Assembly (NCBI GenBank): GCA_001769125.1 | Contig: MEOG01000090.1 | Location: 1 to 64,000, forward strand | DNA length: 64,000 nt | Reading direction: 5' to 3' | DNA from: Bacteroidetes bacterium GWF2_35_48 | GTDB taxonomy: Bacteria > Bacteroidota > Bacteroidia > Bacteroidales > GWF2-35-48 | In this document: one piece after another, positions 1 through 9,583 of the stretch | Layout: every line of letters begins with the position of its first letter | Numbering within the stretch: position 1 is the first letter of the stretch | Program-made: the position numbers and the translations under genes | The notes under the pieces: generated by a model | What the model was told of the DNA's origin: nothing | Databases searched by the model: none | Seen by the model: only the letters and a program-made list of their open reading frames with translations

Positions 1-83
1 ATTAACTTTTTATTAACAATATCTGTTTGCTACATTTTTGAATTATTTCTACTGTATGTATTGATAATACTAAGATTTTTGAT

Positions 84-767
84 TTAAAATCCGTTATAAA
101 CTTTCATAAAAATCTTCACACTATCTGCTTTTATTCCTGAAAGAGGTTCACACTTGTCGTTCAGCAATCCGAATTTACCCCCCTGAACATACGGAAAAGT
201 TCTTTTTTCACGTATATATTTTGAAGACATTCCATCACTATATTTTACAAGAGTTGTATCGGTTTTCACAACTTTCATATATTGCCCGCCATTGTTAACA
301 ATATATAAAACACTATTGCCAAAAAAAGAATGCGTTGATTCAACCATATCCCGCGCAACCAAACGGCTGTCATTATCTTCAAATATTAAAATATTATCAT
401 ACTCCCCGATAGATTTACCAAGATAATTTACAAGCAAAGTCTTTGAATTCTGATAGCATAAAAAAATATTATTTTTAAGTATAAACAAAGAGTCAAATTT
501 TGTTTCCAGAATTGTTTCTCCTTTTTTATTTATCACGCCCCATTTGTTATTGACTTTTACTTTTGCAAATCTGCCGTAAAAAAAGCTGACACCATTATAA
601 ACAGGCATTATTCGGACTTTATTTGTAATTGAATCACGAAACCCAAAGTTAATTCCATTTGTAAAAGGAACAAGAGGAGACTCCTGCTCCGGCTCTTGCG
701 CTTGCAAATAATTTATTGCAGTTAATATGCAAAAAAAAGTGAGAAATATTTTTTGGAAATTACTCAT
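84..767 (-). CDS. Small secreted protein with WG-like repeats
   Basis: Predicted 227-residue exported protein. Residues 1-23 form a signal peptide (hydrophobic core FFCILTAINY, cleavage probably before QEPEQE). Three short segments, around residues 39-62, 71-95 and 195-222, resemble WG beta repeats: the clearest reads NNKWGVINKKGE followed by a hydrophobic strand. WG repeats occur in many secreted Bacteroidota proteins and do not define an enzyme activity. It lies 8 bp downstream of the acyltransferase gene on the same strand, so the two are probably co-transcribed. No catalytic motif is visible. The export and repeat calls are fairly safe; the function is unknown. Confidence 0.7.
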   Translation of the reverse strand: MSNFQKIFLTFFCILTAINYLQAQEPEQESPLVPFTNGINFGFRDSITNKVRIMPVYNGVSFFYGRFAKVKVNNKWGVINKKGETILETKFDSLFILKNNIFLCYQNSKTLLVNYLGKSIGEYDNILIFEDNDSRLVARDMVESTHSFFGNSVLYIVNNGGQYMKVVKTDTTLVKYSDGMSSKYIREKRTFPYVQGGKFGLLNDKCEPLSGIKADSVKIFMKVYNGF

Positions 768-774
768 TGTATTT

Positions 775-2127
775 TTATAATATAGATGAAAAAAAGCCGT
801 CCATGATTTTTATAATCTCATCACGAAGTTTCAAACATGATGCCAGCTTTGATTTTCTATACAGTAAAAATTTCCAGTCTGAAAGTAGCTTCCTGTACCA
901 TACTTTTCCATTTACAAACATAATAATGGCAGGAAAAAAACTTAAAAAGACAAGCAGCAGCAATAACCAGCTTTTAAAAACCAAGCCTGTCGTCAGCAAT
1001 AGTGTTCCATAAAAAATGGGAAACAAAATAAGTCCGAGTATAAATTTTACAGAGCTGTGAAATTGCGGATCCTCGAATTTTTTTTTCAGAAAAAAAGAAG
1101 GAAGCCAGGGAATAAAATTTACAAGCCAGCTATATAAATACACAGGAGTCAGAATAAGCATCAATAAAGAATTTCCAAAAACTTCCAATGCAGACATTGA
1201 TCCTTCGGCTGATATCTCAAGGATGCCTGCCCTGTTTCTCATACTGCAATATTCTTCTGTTTTATTCTTTAACCCTAAAAATTCTTTTTCATTATCCAAA
1301 AAAATCTTGTCTAAAATCTCAATGATTTTTTTATCAGCAACAAAACGGTCTGCCTGCTTATTTTTCAGATTTAATGTTTGCCGCATTTTATTATTATAAA
1401 TATAACGAAGCTCCTCGTAAAATTCATTGTACTCCTGATTTTGAATATCAATCATCAAGGGCTTTATAGAAGCCGCTATATCATTGCGAAGGGTAAGTAT
1501 AGCTTTAGGCTGATTTTCATTATACATGACTGCATAATCTGAAACTTTAATCGGAGCACCATAAATTACATGCAAAATGCCTCCGGAATTTGCATATTGA
1601 TCGTAATAAATACCTACAGGGACAATTTGTATTCCCAGCTTAAAATCATTTTTTTCTTCGGCAGAAAAAGCAATGCGGGGTATTCCTTTTTTTAATGGAA
1701 GAAGAAAACGCTTATTGTGGTGCTTTGCTTCCGGAAAAGTACAAAAGGTTTGTTTCCGTTCCAGAACTTCAATAGCAATATTAAAAATCTCATTGTTTTT
1801 CTGAAGAGAATCGGTTCCGTCACGCTCCCTGAAAATAGGCAGGATTTTAATAAGTTGTAATATCTTTGCCAGCAATGGTTTTGCAAAAATATCTGCTCGT
1901 GATAAAAATAATATCTGCCCTGCTGAGGCAGTAGCAACCAAAACATAAGGATCAATAGCGGCATTCTGATGATTTGGAGTGAACATTACAGGTGTTGATT
2001 TTGGAATATTTTCTTTCCCCTGAACAATAATTTTTCTGTAAAAAAAATAAAAAGCTATAGTTATTGGCCACCAAATTATGGCGTAGAACCAGGAATAATT
2101 AACAATATAATTTCGTAATATTTTCAT
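775..2127 (-). CDS. PlsC-type 1-acyl-glycerophosphate acyltransferase, membrane bound
   Basis: 450-residue membrane protein of the PlsC/LPLAT acyltransferase family, expected to move an acyl chain onto a glycerophospholipid or lipid precursor at the inner membrane. The catalytic block NHQNAAIDP lies at residues 52-60, with His53 and Asp59; the H-x5-D spacing is that of the branch with NHQN motifs rather than the classical H-x4-D. A second family block, FPEAKHHN at about 131-138 followed by a KKGIPRIAF segment, matches the substrate-binding region. There is one hydrophobic segment near residues 12-30 and two or three at about 315-340 and 365-410, which are additional to the minimal PlsC domain. 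It precedes a small secreted protein by 8 bp. The acyl acceptor cannot be read from sequence. Confidence 0.85.
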   Translation of the reverse strand: MKILRNYIVNYSWFYAIIWWPITIAFYFFYRKIIVQGKENIPKSTPVMFTPNHQNAAIDPYVLVATASAGQILFLSRADIFAKPLLAKILQLIKILPIFRERDGTDSLQKNNEIFNIAIEVLERKQTFCTFPEAKHHNKRFLLPLKKGIPRIAFSAEEKNDFKLGIQIVPVGIYYDQYANSGGILHVIYGAPIKVSDYAVMYNENQPKAILTLRNDIAASIKPLMIDIQNQEYNEFYEELRYIYNNKMRQTLNLKNKQADRFVADKKIIEILDKIFLDNEKEFLGLKNKTEEYCSMRNRAGILEISAEGSMSALEVFGNSLLMLILTPVYLYSWLVNFIPWLPSFFLKKKFEDPQFHSSVKFILGLILFPIFYGTLLLTTGLVFKSWLLLLLVFLSFFPAIIMFVNGKVWYRKLLSDWKFLLYRKSKLASCLKLRDEIIKIMDGFFSSIL

Positions 2128-2276
2128 GATGAATTATAATAATTTGTCAAAGGTAGGATTAATTTGATTATCCGGCAAAATGAGAAAAAATAAAAATAAA
2201 AAGAGGGATTAAAAATTTTCGATACATTTGCATAGGGATATATATCAAAATAAACTTGTTTTGGTATATTAAATGC

Positions 2277-2320
2277 CACAGATTTCACAGATTTCACAGA
2301 TTTCACAGATTTCACAGATT
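2277..2320. repeat. Tandem 9-bp repeat (CACAGATTT, about 4.9 copies)
   Basis: Five nearly complete head-to-tail copies of CACAGATTT lie in the divergent spacer between the acyltransferase and the flavoprotein. About 25 bp further on, 2345-2370 reads back as an imperfect inverse (CTGTGTGAATC then CAGTGGC), so the spacer could fold into a hairpin with GCCACAG at one base and CAGTGGC at the other. Translated, the array gives a KSV-repeat peptide that is not a credible gene. Confidence 0.85.
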
Positions 2321-2407
2321 ATAAAGTCAACATTAAAAAAACTATCTGTGTGAATCGGTGCAATCAGTGGCAAAAAAATCATTTTAAGAGATTAAAAATC
2401 AAAATCA

Positions 2408-3664
2408 ATGAAACAAAAAATTGCAGTAATAGGATTTGGAGCCGCAGCAATAGGCTTTATTGAAAAAAGTAAAGACAGCGGATTTGAAATACATGTTTTT
2501 GAAAAAAGTAAAGACATTTATTCTTCAAGCATATCTGGAATACGCGCTGACGGAAAATTATTTGTATCGAGGGAAATGGGCGGAGATATTGAAATTGATA
2601 TGGATTTGCAAAAAAAATTAGTGGATTATTATATTAATTTCACGAATGATAAAAATGTTGAAACCGGCCACTCGTTCACAAATGAAGTGTATTACAAAAA
2701 ATTCTATGAAAAAGGCTTCCAGCCTATCACATCAGACTTTTACCATATTGGGACAGATCAACTGAAAGAAGTACTTTACAATATTTACGAGCATTTTAAA
2801 AAAATTAAAAATATTCATTTTCACTTTGAACAGGAAATAACAGAAGTGGAAGTGCTTGAAAAATCTATACGACTATCCAATGGTGAAATTTTCGACAAGG
2901 TAATTGTTGGCGTTGGTCGCAGCGGTCATAAGCTTGTAACTAAAATTATATCAAAATACCCGCAACTAATTCTTGACAATTCAAAAGTTGATTTAGGAAT
3001 TCGCTATGAATTGCCCAACCATATTGTTGAAGAATTAAACAAGGAAATGTATGAATTTAAAATCCGGTATAAAAGTAAAACCGGGTATATGGTGCGCACT
3101 TTCTGCAACAATCCTTCGGGTTATGTGGTAACAGAAAACTACGATGACTTTACAACCGTGAATGGTCATGCCAAGATGAAAGAAAAAAGCACCAACACAA
3201 ATTTTGCAATTCTTGCTACGCTTAAATTAACACAACCATTCAACGACCCGATTGGTTATGGCTCTTACATTGCAAAATTGGCGAATCTTCTTGCAGGGGA
3301 TGGGAAAGTGCTTTTGCAGACCTACAGCCATTTTAAAAATTCAAAACGATCAAAAAACTGGTATCGGGTTTTCCCTACGCTTGATGAAAACAAATATATT
3401 CTGGGAGACATTAATCTGGCTTTTCCACGCAGAATTATTGAAAGCATCATTGACTTCATTGAAAACCTCGACATCGTTGTGCCCGGTGTGGCAAATCCCG
3501 ATAATCTTGTTTATGCGCCTGAAATAAAATTCTATTCAAATTATCTGAACAACAATACCTTTTCATCGCTTTATTTTATTGGAGATTGTTCAGGTGCTAC
3601 GCGCTCTATTATTTATGCCACAGCGCATGGTTATTTGGTTGCAGAAATGCTTGGGGCTAAGTGA
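2408..3664 (+). CDS. FAD-dependent oxidoreductase, function unassigned
   Basis: 418-residue soluble flavoprotein. A Rossmann dinucleotide-binding motif at the extreme N terminus (GFGAAAIGF, residues 8-16) is followed about 20 residues later by an acidic strand end (HVFEKS). A second nucleotide-binding signature, IGDCSGATRSI, lies near the C terminus and resembles the GD motif that contacts the FAD ribityl chain. The arrangement resembles the uncharacterised FAD-dependent dehydrogenases of the COG2509 kind. It stands alone between a repeat-bearing spacer and a toxin-antitoxin-like pair, so context gives no substrate. Flavin binding is well supported; the reaction is unknown. Confidence 0.75.
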   Translation: MKQKIAVIGFGAAAIGFIEKSKDSGFEIHVFEKSKDIYSSSISGIRADGKLFVSREMGGDIEIDMDLQKKLVDYYINFTNDKNVETGHSFTNEVYYKKFYEKGFQPITSDFYHIGTDQLKEVLYNIYEHFKKIKNIHFHFEQEITEVEVLEKSIRLSNGEIFDKVIVGVGRSGHKLVTKIISKYPQLILDNSKVDLGIRYELPNHIVEELNKEMYEFKIRYKSKTGYMVRTFCNNPSGYVVTENYDDFTTVNGHAKMKEKSTNTNFAILATLKLTQPFNDPIGYGSYIAKLANLLAGDGKVLLQTYSHFKNSKRSKNWYRVFPTLDENKYILGDINLAFPRRIIESIIDFIENLDIVVPGVANPDNLVYAPEIKFYSNYLNNNTFSSLYFIGDCSGATRSIIYATAHGYLVAEMLGAK

Positions 3665-3731
3665 GGGTGCAAAATGTTTCATAAGCAAGATATAATTTTA
3701 AAACATGTTTCTTTCTTTCAAAGATTTCCTG

Positions 3732-3739
3732 TACTTTTG
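3732..3739 (+). promoter_or_regulatory. Bacteroidota -7 element upstream of PIN-pair operon
   Basis: TACTTTTG matches the TAnnTTTG consensus of the Bacteroidota primary sigma factor, 19 bp before the ATG at 3759. The expected TTTG about 19 bp further upstream is only weakly present (TTTC). Confidence 0.5.
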
Positions 3740-3758
3740 TGTAAAAAAATAAATAATT

Positions 3759-3989
3759 ATGTACCGACAAGTTTTAATACCAGATAATAGCAGACTCGTG
3801 CTTCATCTTCCTGCAAATATGATTGGGAAAAAAGTAGAAGTACTTGCTTTTCCCATCGAAGAAGAAATAATTAAAACCAAATCTGCAAAAAAAACCAGCA
3901 GAGATAAAGAAATTGAAGAATTTTACCGGTCAATAATAATTGACACCAGTAATTTTAAGTTTAATCGGGATGAAGCAAATGAAAGATAA
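3759..3989 (+). CDS. Putative antitoxin of a PIN-domain pair
   Basis: 76-residue protein beginning MYRQVLIPDNSRLVLHLP, with a predicted short beta-rich N-terminal half and a charged, lysine-rich C-terminal half. No DNA-binding motif is obvious, but the size, its position directly upstream of a PIN-domain gene and the 20-bp overlap with that gene (3970-3989) are typical of a type II antitoxin. The C-terminal half (after about residue 45) would be the part expected to wrap the toxin. The role is inferred from context only; the family was not recognised. Confidence 0.55.
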   Translation: MYRQVLIPDNSRLVLHLPANMIGKKVEVLAFPIEEEIIKTKSAKKTSRDKEIEEFYRSIIIDTSNFKFNRDEANER

Positions 3990-4401
3990 ATTTTTTCCTG
4001 ATTCAAATATTTTATTATACCTGATAAGAGAATTTCAGGACAAAAAGGAAATTGCCATTACACTTCTTGAAAAAAGCCCGGTAATTAGTATTCAGGTTAT
4101 AAACGAAAATATCAATGTCTGCCATAAAAAATTCAAATTACCTGATGACACAATGAAAACTCATATTGAGGTATTATTTGAAAGATGCCATGTGTCACAA
4201 ATTCATAAAGAAACGATCGAGGATGCTATTTCGGTTATGGTTAAGTATAAATTTTCATACTATGACAGTCTGATCATTGCATCTGCATTAGAAACCAAAT
4301 GCAAGGTTCTTTACTCCGAAGATATGCAGCACAAACAAAATATTGAAATTGCAGGGAAAAACGGAATAAGAAAGCTAACTTTTATTAATCCGTTTTTATA
4401 A
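3970..4401 (+). CDS. PIN-domain ribonuclease (VapC-like toxin)
   Basis: About 143 residues starting at the ATG at 3970; a second in-frame ATG at 3979 is equally possible. A longer frame would need a TTG start inside the upstream gene and was not used. Acidic residues expected of a metal-dependent PIN nuclease are present in order: Asp in FFPDSNILLYL near the N terminus, Glu in VINENINV, Asp in YYDSLIIASALE and Asp in LYSEDMQH. The YDSLIIASA block is characteristic. PIN toxins of this type cleave RNA, often tRNA, when their antitoxin is lost. The overlap with the preceding gene implies translational coupling. It differs in subfamily from the PIN protein at 10045-10422. Confidence 0.8.
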   Translation: MKQMKDKFFPDSNILLYLIREFQDKKEIAITLLEKSPVISIQVINENINVCHKKFKLPDDTMKTHIEVLFERCHVSQIHKETIEDAISVMVKYKFSYYDSLIIASALETKCKVLYSEDMQHKQNIEIAGKNGIRKLTFINPFL

Positions 4402-4509
4402 TTTAATTCATTTAACACCCTGATTAAATAGAGCCTCTGCGCAAAAACGTATAACAACTTGTAATAAAAAAAATACCCTTTAATCCATAAATATTTAACA
4501 TAAAAAAAA

Positions 4510-4517
4510 TATTTTTG
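4510..4517 (+). promoter_or_regulatory. -7 promoter element for the C10 protease gene
   Basis: TATTTTTG fits TAnnTTTG and lies 26 bp before the ATG at 4544. No clear -33 partner at the usual 19-bp distance. Confidence 0.45.
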
Positions 4518-4543
4518 CACTCTTTTTTTAATTCAATAAAATT

Positions 4544-7006
4544 ATGAAAAACGTACTTCTTTTCTTATCGTTCATTTTTATTTTTAGCAATTGCTTTTCA
4601 CAGCTTGTAAGTATAGACAGAGCTAAATTAGTAGCAGAAAATCTGATTGCAGAACGCAATCGTTCTCTTGATAAAGCCGCATTAACTGTAGCGTTTCATG
4701 GAGAAACAACAATTTACCATAATGAGGTCCCTGTTTTTCATATTATGAAAACAAACGGAATCGGTTTTGTCATTGTCTCTGCTGATGAAAGAATTACTCC
4801 GGTTCTGGGATATTCCTTTAACAATTCATTTGATGAAAATGATGTGCCCGATTGCTTGCAATGGTTGTTAGAAAAATACAGCGAACAAATTTATTCCATT
4901 GTTAAAGATGATATTGAATGTGTGGATGCTAATATTAATGCGCTTTGGGAAAAATACGAGACAGGTGATATTACTAAATCAGACGAAGAACTACAGGACG
5001 TAGGACCACTGACAACAACGACCTGGTCTCAGGGCTGCTATTACAACACAATGTGTCCTGCTGATGCATCGCTTGGCACAACGCGGTGCGGAAGATGTCC
5101 TACAGGATGCGTGGCAACTGCTTTTGCGCAAATATTAAAATATTACAATTACCCTGCACAAGGTGCAAGTTCCAAATCATACAATCACGCGACTTATGGC
5201 GCTTTATCAGCTAATTTTGCCGGTACAACTTACAACTGGGCATCCATGCCAAATAAACTTCTGTCTGAAAACCAAGCCGCGGCACAACTGCTGTATCATT
5301 GCGGTATTGCAATTGCGATGGATTACGGACCTTCCGGTTCTTCTGCATACACAACAGAAGTTAGAAAAGCGCTTGTTACCTATTTCAAATATGCTTCTAC
5401 AGCTAAATATATTAATAAAACCTCATATACAGATCTTCAATGGGAAAGCACAATTAAAGCAGAACTGGATGCGCAAAGAATTGTTATGATTAATGGGCAC
5501 GATCCCAATGCCCATGCCGGTCATGGATTTATCTGCGATGGATATCAGGGAACGAATCATTTCCATATCAACTGGGGCTGGAACGGTAGCTCTGATGGTT
5601 ATTTTTACCTCAATGCACTCAGCCCTTCGAGTTATTCCTTTAATTCAAGCGTGGGAGCAATCATTGGCATTAAACCTTCTACTACTCCAGCATGCTGCTC
5701 AGGAACTACTACACTGACAGCGCAAAGCGGAACATTGAGTGATGGCAGCGGAAGCAGTGATTATGGAAATAATTTAGACTGTCAATGGATTCTCAAACCC
5801 ATCAATTCTGCAACAGTAAGTGTAAATTTTACTGCATTTGCAACAGAAGCCAATTACGATTTTGTAAAAATTTACGATGGAGAAACCACATCTTCTCCCC
5901 TGCTGGGTTCATACAGTGGATCATCCCTCCCTGCTTCAATAACTTCCACCGGAAATAAAGTATTAATACGCTTTACAAGCGATGGAAGTGCTACTGCAGC
6001 AGGATGGAGTCTTAACTATACAGGAAATCCCATTACAACTTATTGCAACGGAACTCAGACATTTACCGCAGCATCAGGAACAATTACAGACGGCAGCGGA
6101 AGTAAGGACTACAGCAATAATTCAGATTGCAAATGGCTGATAAGTCCTGCAAATGCCCAAACTGTTAAAGTTACATTTTCTTCTTTCAAAGTAGAATCTG
6201 TGAATGATAAATTATATATTTATAATGGTACAACAACAAATTCCCCACTGCTTGCAAGCTACAGCGGACTTTCCATTCCTGCATCTGTTTCAGCATCCAG
6301 TGGAAACATGTTACTGCATTTTGTCACAAATGGCTCCATTACTAAGGCTGGCTGGTCTGCAAAATATACTTCACAAACTGCTTATTGCTCGGGTATTAAA
6401 ACAATGACAGCCAACGCGGGCACAATTACAGATGGCAGCGGAACAAAATATTACAGTCATAATTCGAGTTGTAAATGGCTCATCAAACCAGCCAATGGCA
6501 ACCCGGTTACACTAACATTTTCTGCTTATAACACGGAAGCCAATGCAGATTATGTTACAATTTATAACGGAGAAACAACAAATGCGCCTTTGCTTGCAAG
6601 TTATAGCGGCGCAACAATCCCTGCATCTGTTACTGCTAGCTCCGGGAAAATGCTGGTACATTTTACATCAAATGCATCTGTAACAAAACCAGGCTGGACT
6701 GCTAATTATACAACGTCAAGTTTAAAAGAAACAATGTCTGAAGAATTAAATGAAACAAACAATATTTATTTTGAAGTTTTTCCAAATCCATCTAATGGTA
6801 ACATCACTGTGCTGTTATCTGAAAAAATGCAAACCGGAAATATTATAATATCTGATTTAATAGGAAAAATCGTATTCGAAAAAAGTTTTATAAATACAAA
6901 TGAATTTAAGCTTGAACCCTCTCTGGCAGACGGAGTATATTTTTTAACCATAGATGCTTCCGGTAACAGAATCAGTAAAAAAATAATTATTCAATCCAAC
7001 AAATAA
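4544..7006 (+). CDS. C10 (streptopain-like) cysteine protease with three CUB domains and a T9SS signal
   Basis: 820-residue secreted protease. Order of parts: signal peptide 1-20; an inhibitory Spi-like propeptide about 21-150; a C10 papain-fold domain about 155-378 with nucleophile Cys189 in PTGCVATAFAQIL and the catalytic His327 in HAGHGFICDGY, followed by INWGWNG at 342-348; three CUB domains at about 385-493, 500-607 and 615-722, each with the DGSG...W...YDG/YNG pattern; and a type A T9SS sorting domain about 740-820 starting FEVFPNPSNGN. It should be exported, carried across the outer membrane by the T9SS and activated by loss of the propeptide. The CUB domains probably bind carbohydrate or protein substrate. 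It ends 6 bp before the next T9SS cargo gene, so the two likely form an operon. Confidence 0.93.
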   Translation: MKNVLLFLSFIFIFSNCFSQLVSIDRAKLVAENLIAERNRSLDKAALTVAFHGETTIYHNEVPVFHIMKTNGIGFVIVSADERITPVLGYSFNNSFDENDVPDCLQWLLEKYSEQIYSIVKDDIECVDANINALWEKYETGDITKSDEELQDVGPLTTTTWSQGCYYNTMCPADASLGTTRCGRCPTGCVATAFAQILKYYNYPAQGASSKSYNHATYGALSANFAGTTYNWASMPNKLLSENQAAAQLLYHCGIAIAMDYGPSGSSAYTTEVRKALVTYFKYASTAKYINKTSYTDLQWESTIKAELDAQRIVMINGHDPNAHAGHGFICDGYQGTNHFHINWGWNGSSDGYFYLNALSPSSYSFNSSVGAIIGIKPSTTPACCSGTTTLTAQSGTLSDGSGSSDYGNNLDCQWILKPINSATVSVNFTAFATEANYDFVKIYDGETTSSPLLGSYSGSSLPASITSTGNKVLIRFTSDGSATAAGWSLNYTGNPITTYCNGTQTFTAASGTITDGSGSKDYSNNSDCKWLISPANAQTVKVTFSSFKVESVNDKLYIYNGTTTNSPLLASYSGLSIPASVSASSGNMLLHFVTNGSITKAGWSAKYTSQTAYCSGIKTMTANAGTITDGSGTKYYSHNSSCKWLIKPANGNPVTLTFSAYNTEANADYVTIYNGETTNAPLLASYSGATIPASVTASSGKMLVHFTSNASVTKPGWTANYTTSSLKETMSEELNETNNIYFEVFPNPSNGNITVLLSEKMQTGNIIISDLIGKIVFEKSFINTNEFKLEPSLADGVYFLTIDASGNRISKKIIIQSNK

Positions 7007-7012
7007 AAAAAA

Positions 7013-9583
7013 ATGAAATTAATAATAATTATTACAGCGCTTTTTTTATCTACGTTATCAGATATTTCTGCTATTGATAAAAAACCCGTGAAGCAGCAAA
7101 AAAAATCTGCAAAAAAAACAGAAATATCCGGAAGCTTTCGTTCAGAAAGAAAAACAGAAAAAACAAATAAAAAAATCAACGGAAAAAATGCACTTCAAAA
7201 AAACATCAACAGTGCATGGGAAGTCCAATTTGCCTATGATGTAACTATTGGAAGCGGAACAGAAACAGATGGAAATTATTTTTACGTTTCACAATGGAAT
7301 ATGGATTCCATTTATAAATTCAGTATGACAGGAGAACCGGCAGGAGCCTTTTCTATCAGCCCTGTAAGCGGGATACGCGATCTTGCTTATGACGGAATCT
7401 ATTTTTACGGATCGGATGCTTCCAATAAAATTTATAAGATGAATTTCACAACTGAGCAAATTGTAGATTCAATTACATGTCCCGCATACATAACCATTCG
7501 TCATATTGCTTACGACATTCAACAGAATGCTTTCTGGGTCGGCGACTGGGATACGGATATTTATTTGGTAAATCAAACCGGACAGGTAATTGATATGATA
7601 CCACAGGTAAATTTTGAATTGAATTCCATGTATGGTTCAGCTTATGATAACATAACATCTGGCGGTCCGTATCTGTGGATTTTCGATCAGGGAGGATATG
7701 GTTGTGATCTTGCTATGATTAAAATTTCAAGCGGAGAACTTACGGGAATTCTTCACGATTGCACTTCAGATGCAGGAGCCGATTTATTTGAACCTATAGC
7801 AGGAGGATTGTTTATTGCACCGAATCTTATACCCGGGACTGTTACTATTGGTGGGATAATGCAGGGACAAAAAATTTTCGGATACAATCTGCAAACATTA
7901 ATTTCAAACATTGATGTGGGTATCGAAAAAATTATTTCTCCCACGATGCAGGGAAGCTGCTCCCTTAGTAATCAGGAAGAGATTACTGTTCAGATAAGAA
8001 ATTTCGGACTTACAACAGCTGCTAATTTTTCTGTACATCTTAATTTAAATAATACAAATTATTCGATGGACGTTCCCGGACCACTGAACAGCTTTCAGCC
8101 TCTCACCCTCACATTTCCCGGCACATTTGATTTTTCTGCGCCCGATGTATATGACTTTACATTCAACACCCTGTATTCATCGGATCAAAACAGTACCAAT
8201 GATACGATATTTCACCGTCTGATAACAGGAAACGGAATTTTAACCGTAAATGTTCTTCCAGACAGTTTTCCGAATGAAACACACTGGGAAGTATTTAATA
8301 ATTTCAACTACAATTTGTATGGATATCCTCTTTATTACATGGAGCCGGGTGTTTTACAAAGCACAGAAGTTTGCGTAGACACAAATTTATGTTACGCTTT
8401 TTCTATTAATGACAGCTATGGAGACGGCATTTTTGTTCCGGGTTATTTTGAAGTTATTTTTAACAATGAACTAATTGAACATGTCAGTGATTTTTCATCC
8501 GATTATTATGAAATTCCTTACATCGGAAACTGTGATTATGCAGATATAGGAGTTACTGCATTAATGTCGCCTGTTTCATCCTGCTTTCTTGGATATGAGG
8601 AATTCATTACTGTAATCGTTAAAAATTTCGGTACACAAACTGTTACCAATCCTGAAATATCTTTCTCTTTAAATGGAACAATGGTTACTGAAGAAATCCC
8701 CTATACTTTGGATTCTCAAGAAGAAGTTGAATTCACATTTGTAAATCTCTGCGACATGTCTGCACTTGGAGACTACGAGCTGCTTTTATATACACAATAC
8801 TCTTCAGATGCGAATCCATTTAACGACACACTTCGTTATTCTATTCAGAATTATATCCCGGCAAGTATGCCTTATTCTGTAAATTTTGAAAACGATTCAG
8901 ACAACAATCAGCTTCTTGTTGAAAACGAAAATGGCGATGGTTTCACATGGTATCTTTCAAATACAGGTGGCATAAATAATAGCAGTTGCGCTTACTACGC
9001 ATTCAATCCGAATGAACCTGCAAACGACTGGCTTTTCACAAAATGTATTGAAATGGAAGCAGGCACAGACTATCAGCTTGAATTTTTCTATAAAGTACAA
9101 TCGGGTGCATATCCTGAAAATCTCAAAGTGCATTTGTGTGATGCGCCTTCTTCCTCTGCGGCAGCAACGGAGTCTTTAATTAATTTAACCACTGTTATAG
9201 ATGAAGAATATACAGCAGCGTCTGTTATTTTTTCAGTACCGGAAACAGGCAATTATTTTTTAGGATGGAATGTGTACAGCGATTTAAACAGTTGGAATTT
9301 ATTTATTGATAATCTTTCGGTTTCTATAAATACATTGAACCTGAAAAACACTACTGACAAGGTATCTGTTTATCCAAATCCAGCTAAAAACATTGTTACT
9401 ATTTCTGCAACATCAGAAATAAAACAAATTAAACTGTTCTCTGTTTACGGGCAATTGTTAAATACATTTCGTACTGATAATTCAAAAACAAGTTTAAATA
9501 TTTCAGATGTTCCGACAGGCATGTACTTCATTCAGATAGAAACAGCAAGTGGCTTATTTAATAAAAATATCATTATTGAATAA
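7013..9583 (+). CDS. T9SS-secreted propeller/CARDB-like surface protein
   Basis: 856-residue exported protein. A signal peptide (1-20) is followed by a lysine-rich linker to about residue 60, then a beta-propeller-like region (about 65-300) with repeats such as DLAYDGIYFYGSD and IAYDIQQNAFWVGD. Two related CARDB-like beta-sandwich domains follow, at about 305-405 and 515-615; both start DIGV and contain a VxNFG/IRNFG strand. Next is a jelly-roll module at about 625-770 resembling the cleaved-adhesin domain of gingipains (NDWLFTKCIEM...YQLEFFYKV). A type A T9SS sorting domain begins VSVYPNPAKN near residue 783. No catalytic residues were recognised, so an adhesive or ligand-binding role is inferred. 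It follows the C10 protease by 6 bp and may be exported with it. Confidence 0.85.
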   Translation: MKLIIIITALFLSTLSDISAIDKKPVKQQKKSAKKTEISGSFRSERKTEKTNKKINGKNALQKNINSAWEVQFAYDVTIGSGTETDGNYFYVSQWNMDSIYKFSMTGEPAGAFSISPVSGIRDLAYDGIYFYGSDASNKIYKMNFTTEQIVDSITCPAYITIRHIAYDIQQNAFWVGDWDTDIYLVNQTGQVIDMIPQVNFELNSMYGSAYDNITSGGPYLWIFDQGGYGCDLAMIKISSGELTGILHDCTSDAGADLFEPIAGGLFIAPNLIPGTVTIGGIMQGQKIFGYNLQTLISNIDVGIEKIISPTMQGSCSLSNQEEITVQIRNFGLTTAANFSVHLNLNNTNYSMDVPGPLNSFQPLTLTFPGTFDFSAPDVYDFTFNTLYSSDQNSTNDTIFHRLITGNGILTVNVLPDSFPNETHWEVFNNFNYNLYGYPLYYMEPGVLQSTEVCVDTNLCYAFSINDSYGDGIFVPGYFEVIFNNELIEHVSDFSSDYYEIPYIGNCDYADIGVTALMSPVSSCFLGYEEFITVIVKNFGTQTVTNPEISFSLNGTMVTEEIPYTLDSQEEVEFTFVNLCDMSALGDYELLLYTQYSSDANPFNDTLRYSIQNYIPASMPYSVNFENDSDNNQLLVENENGDGFTWYLSNTGGINNSSCAYYAFNPNEPANDWLFTKCIEMEAGTDYQLEFFYKVQSGAYPENLKVHLCDAPSSSAAATESLINLTTVIDEEYTAASVIFSVPETGNYFLGWNVYSDLNSWNLFIDNLSVSINTLNLKNTTDKVSVYPNPAKNIVTISATSEIKQIKLFSVYGQLLNTFRTDNSKTSLNISDVPTGMYFIQIETASGLFNKNIIIE

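Noticed and set aside
2124-2315. Short open frame with KSV repeats
   Set aside because: It is the translation of the 9-bp tandem repeat plus adjoining spacer; it has no signal, domain or coding bias.
3940-3969. Earlier TTG start for the PIN protein
   Set aside because: It would lie deep inside the antitoxin gene and add residues unlike any PIN N terminus; the ATG at 3970 or 3979 places the first catalytic Asp at the usual distance.
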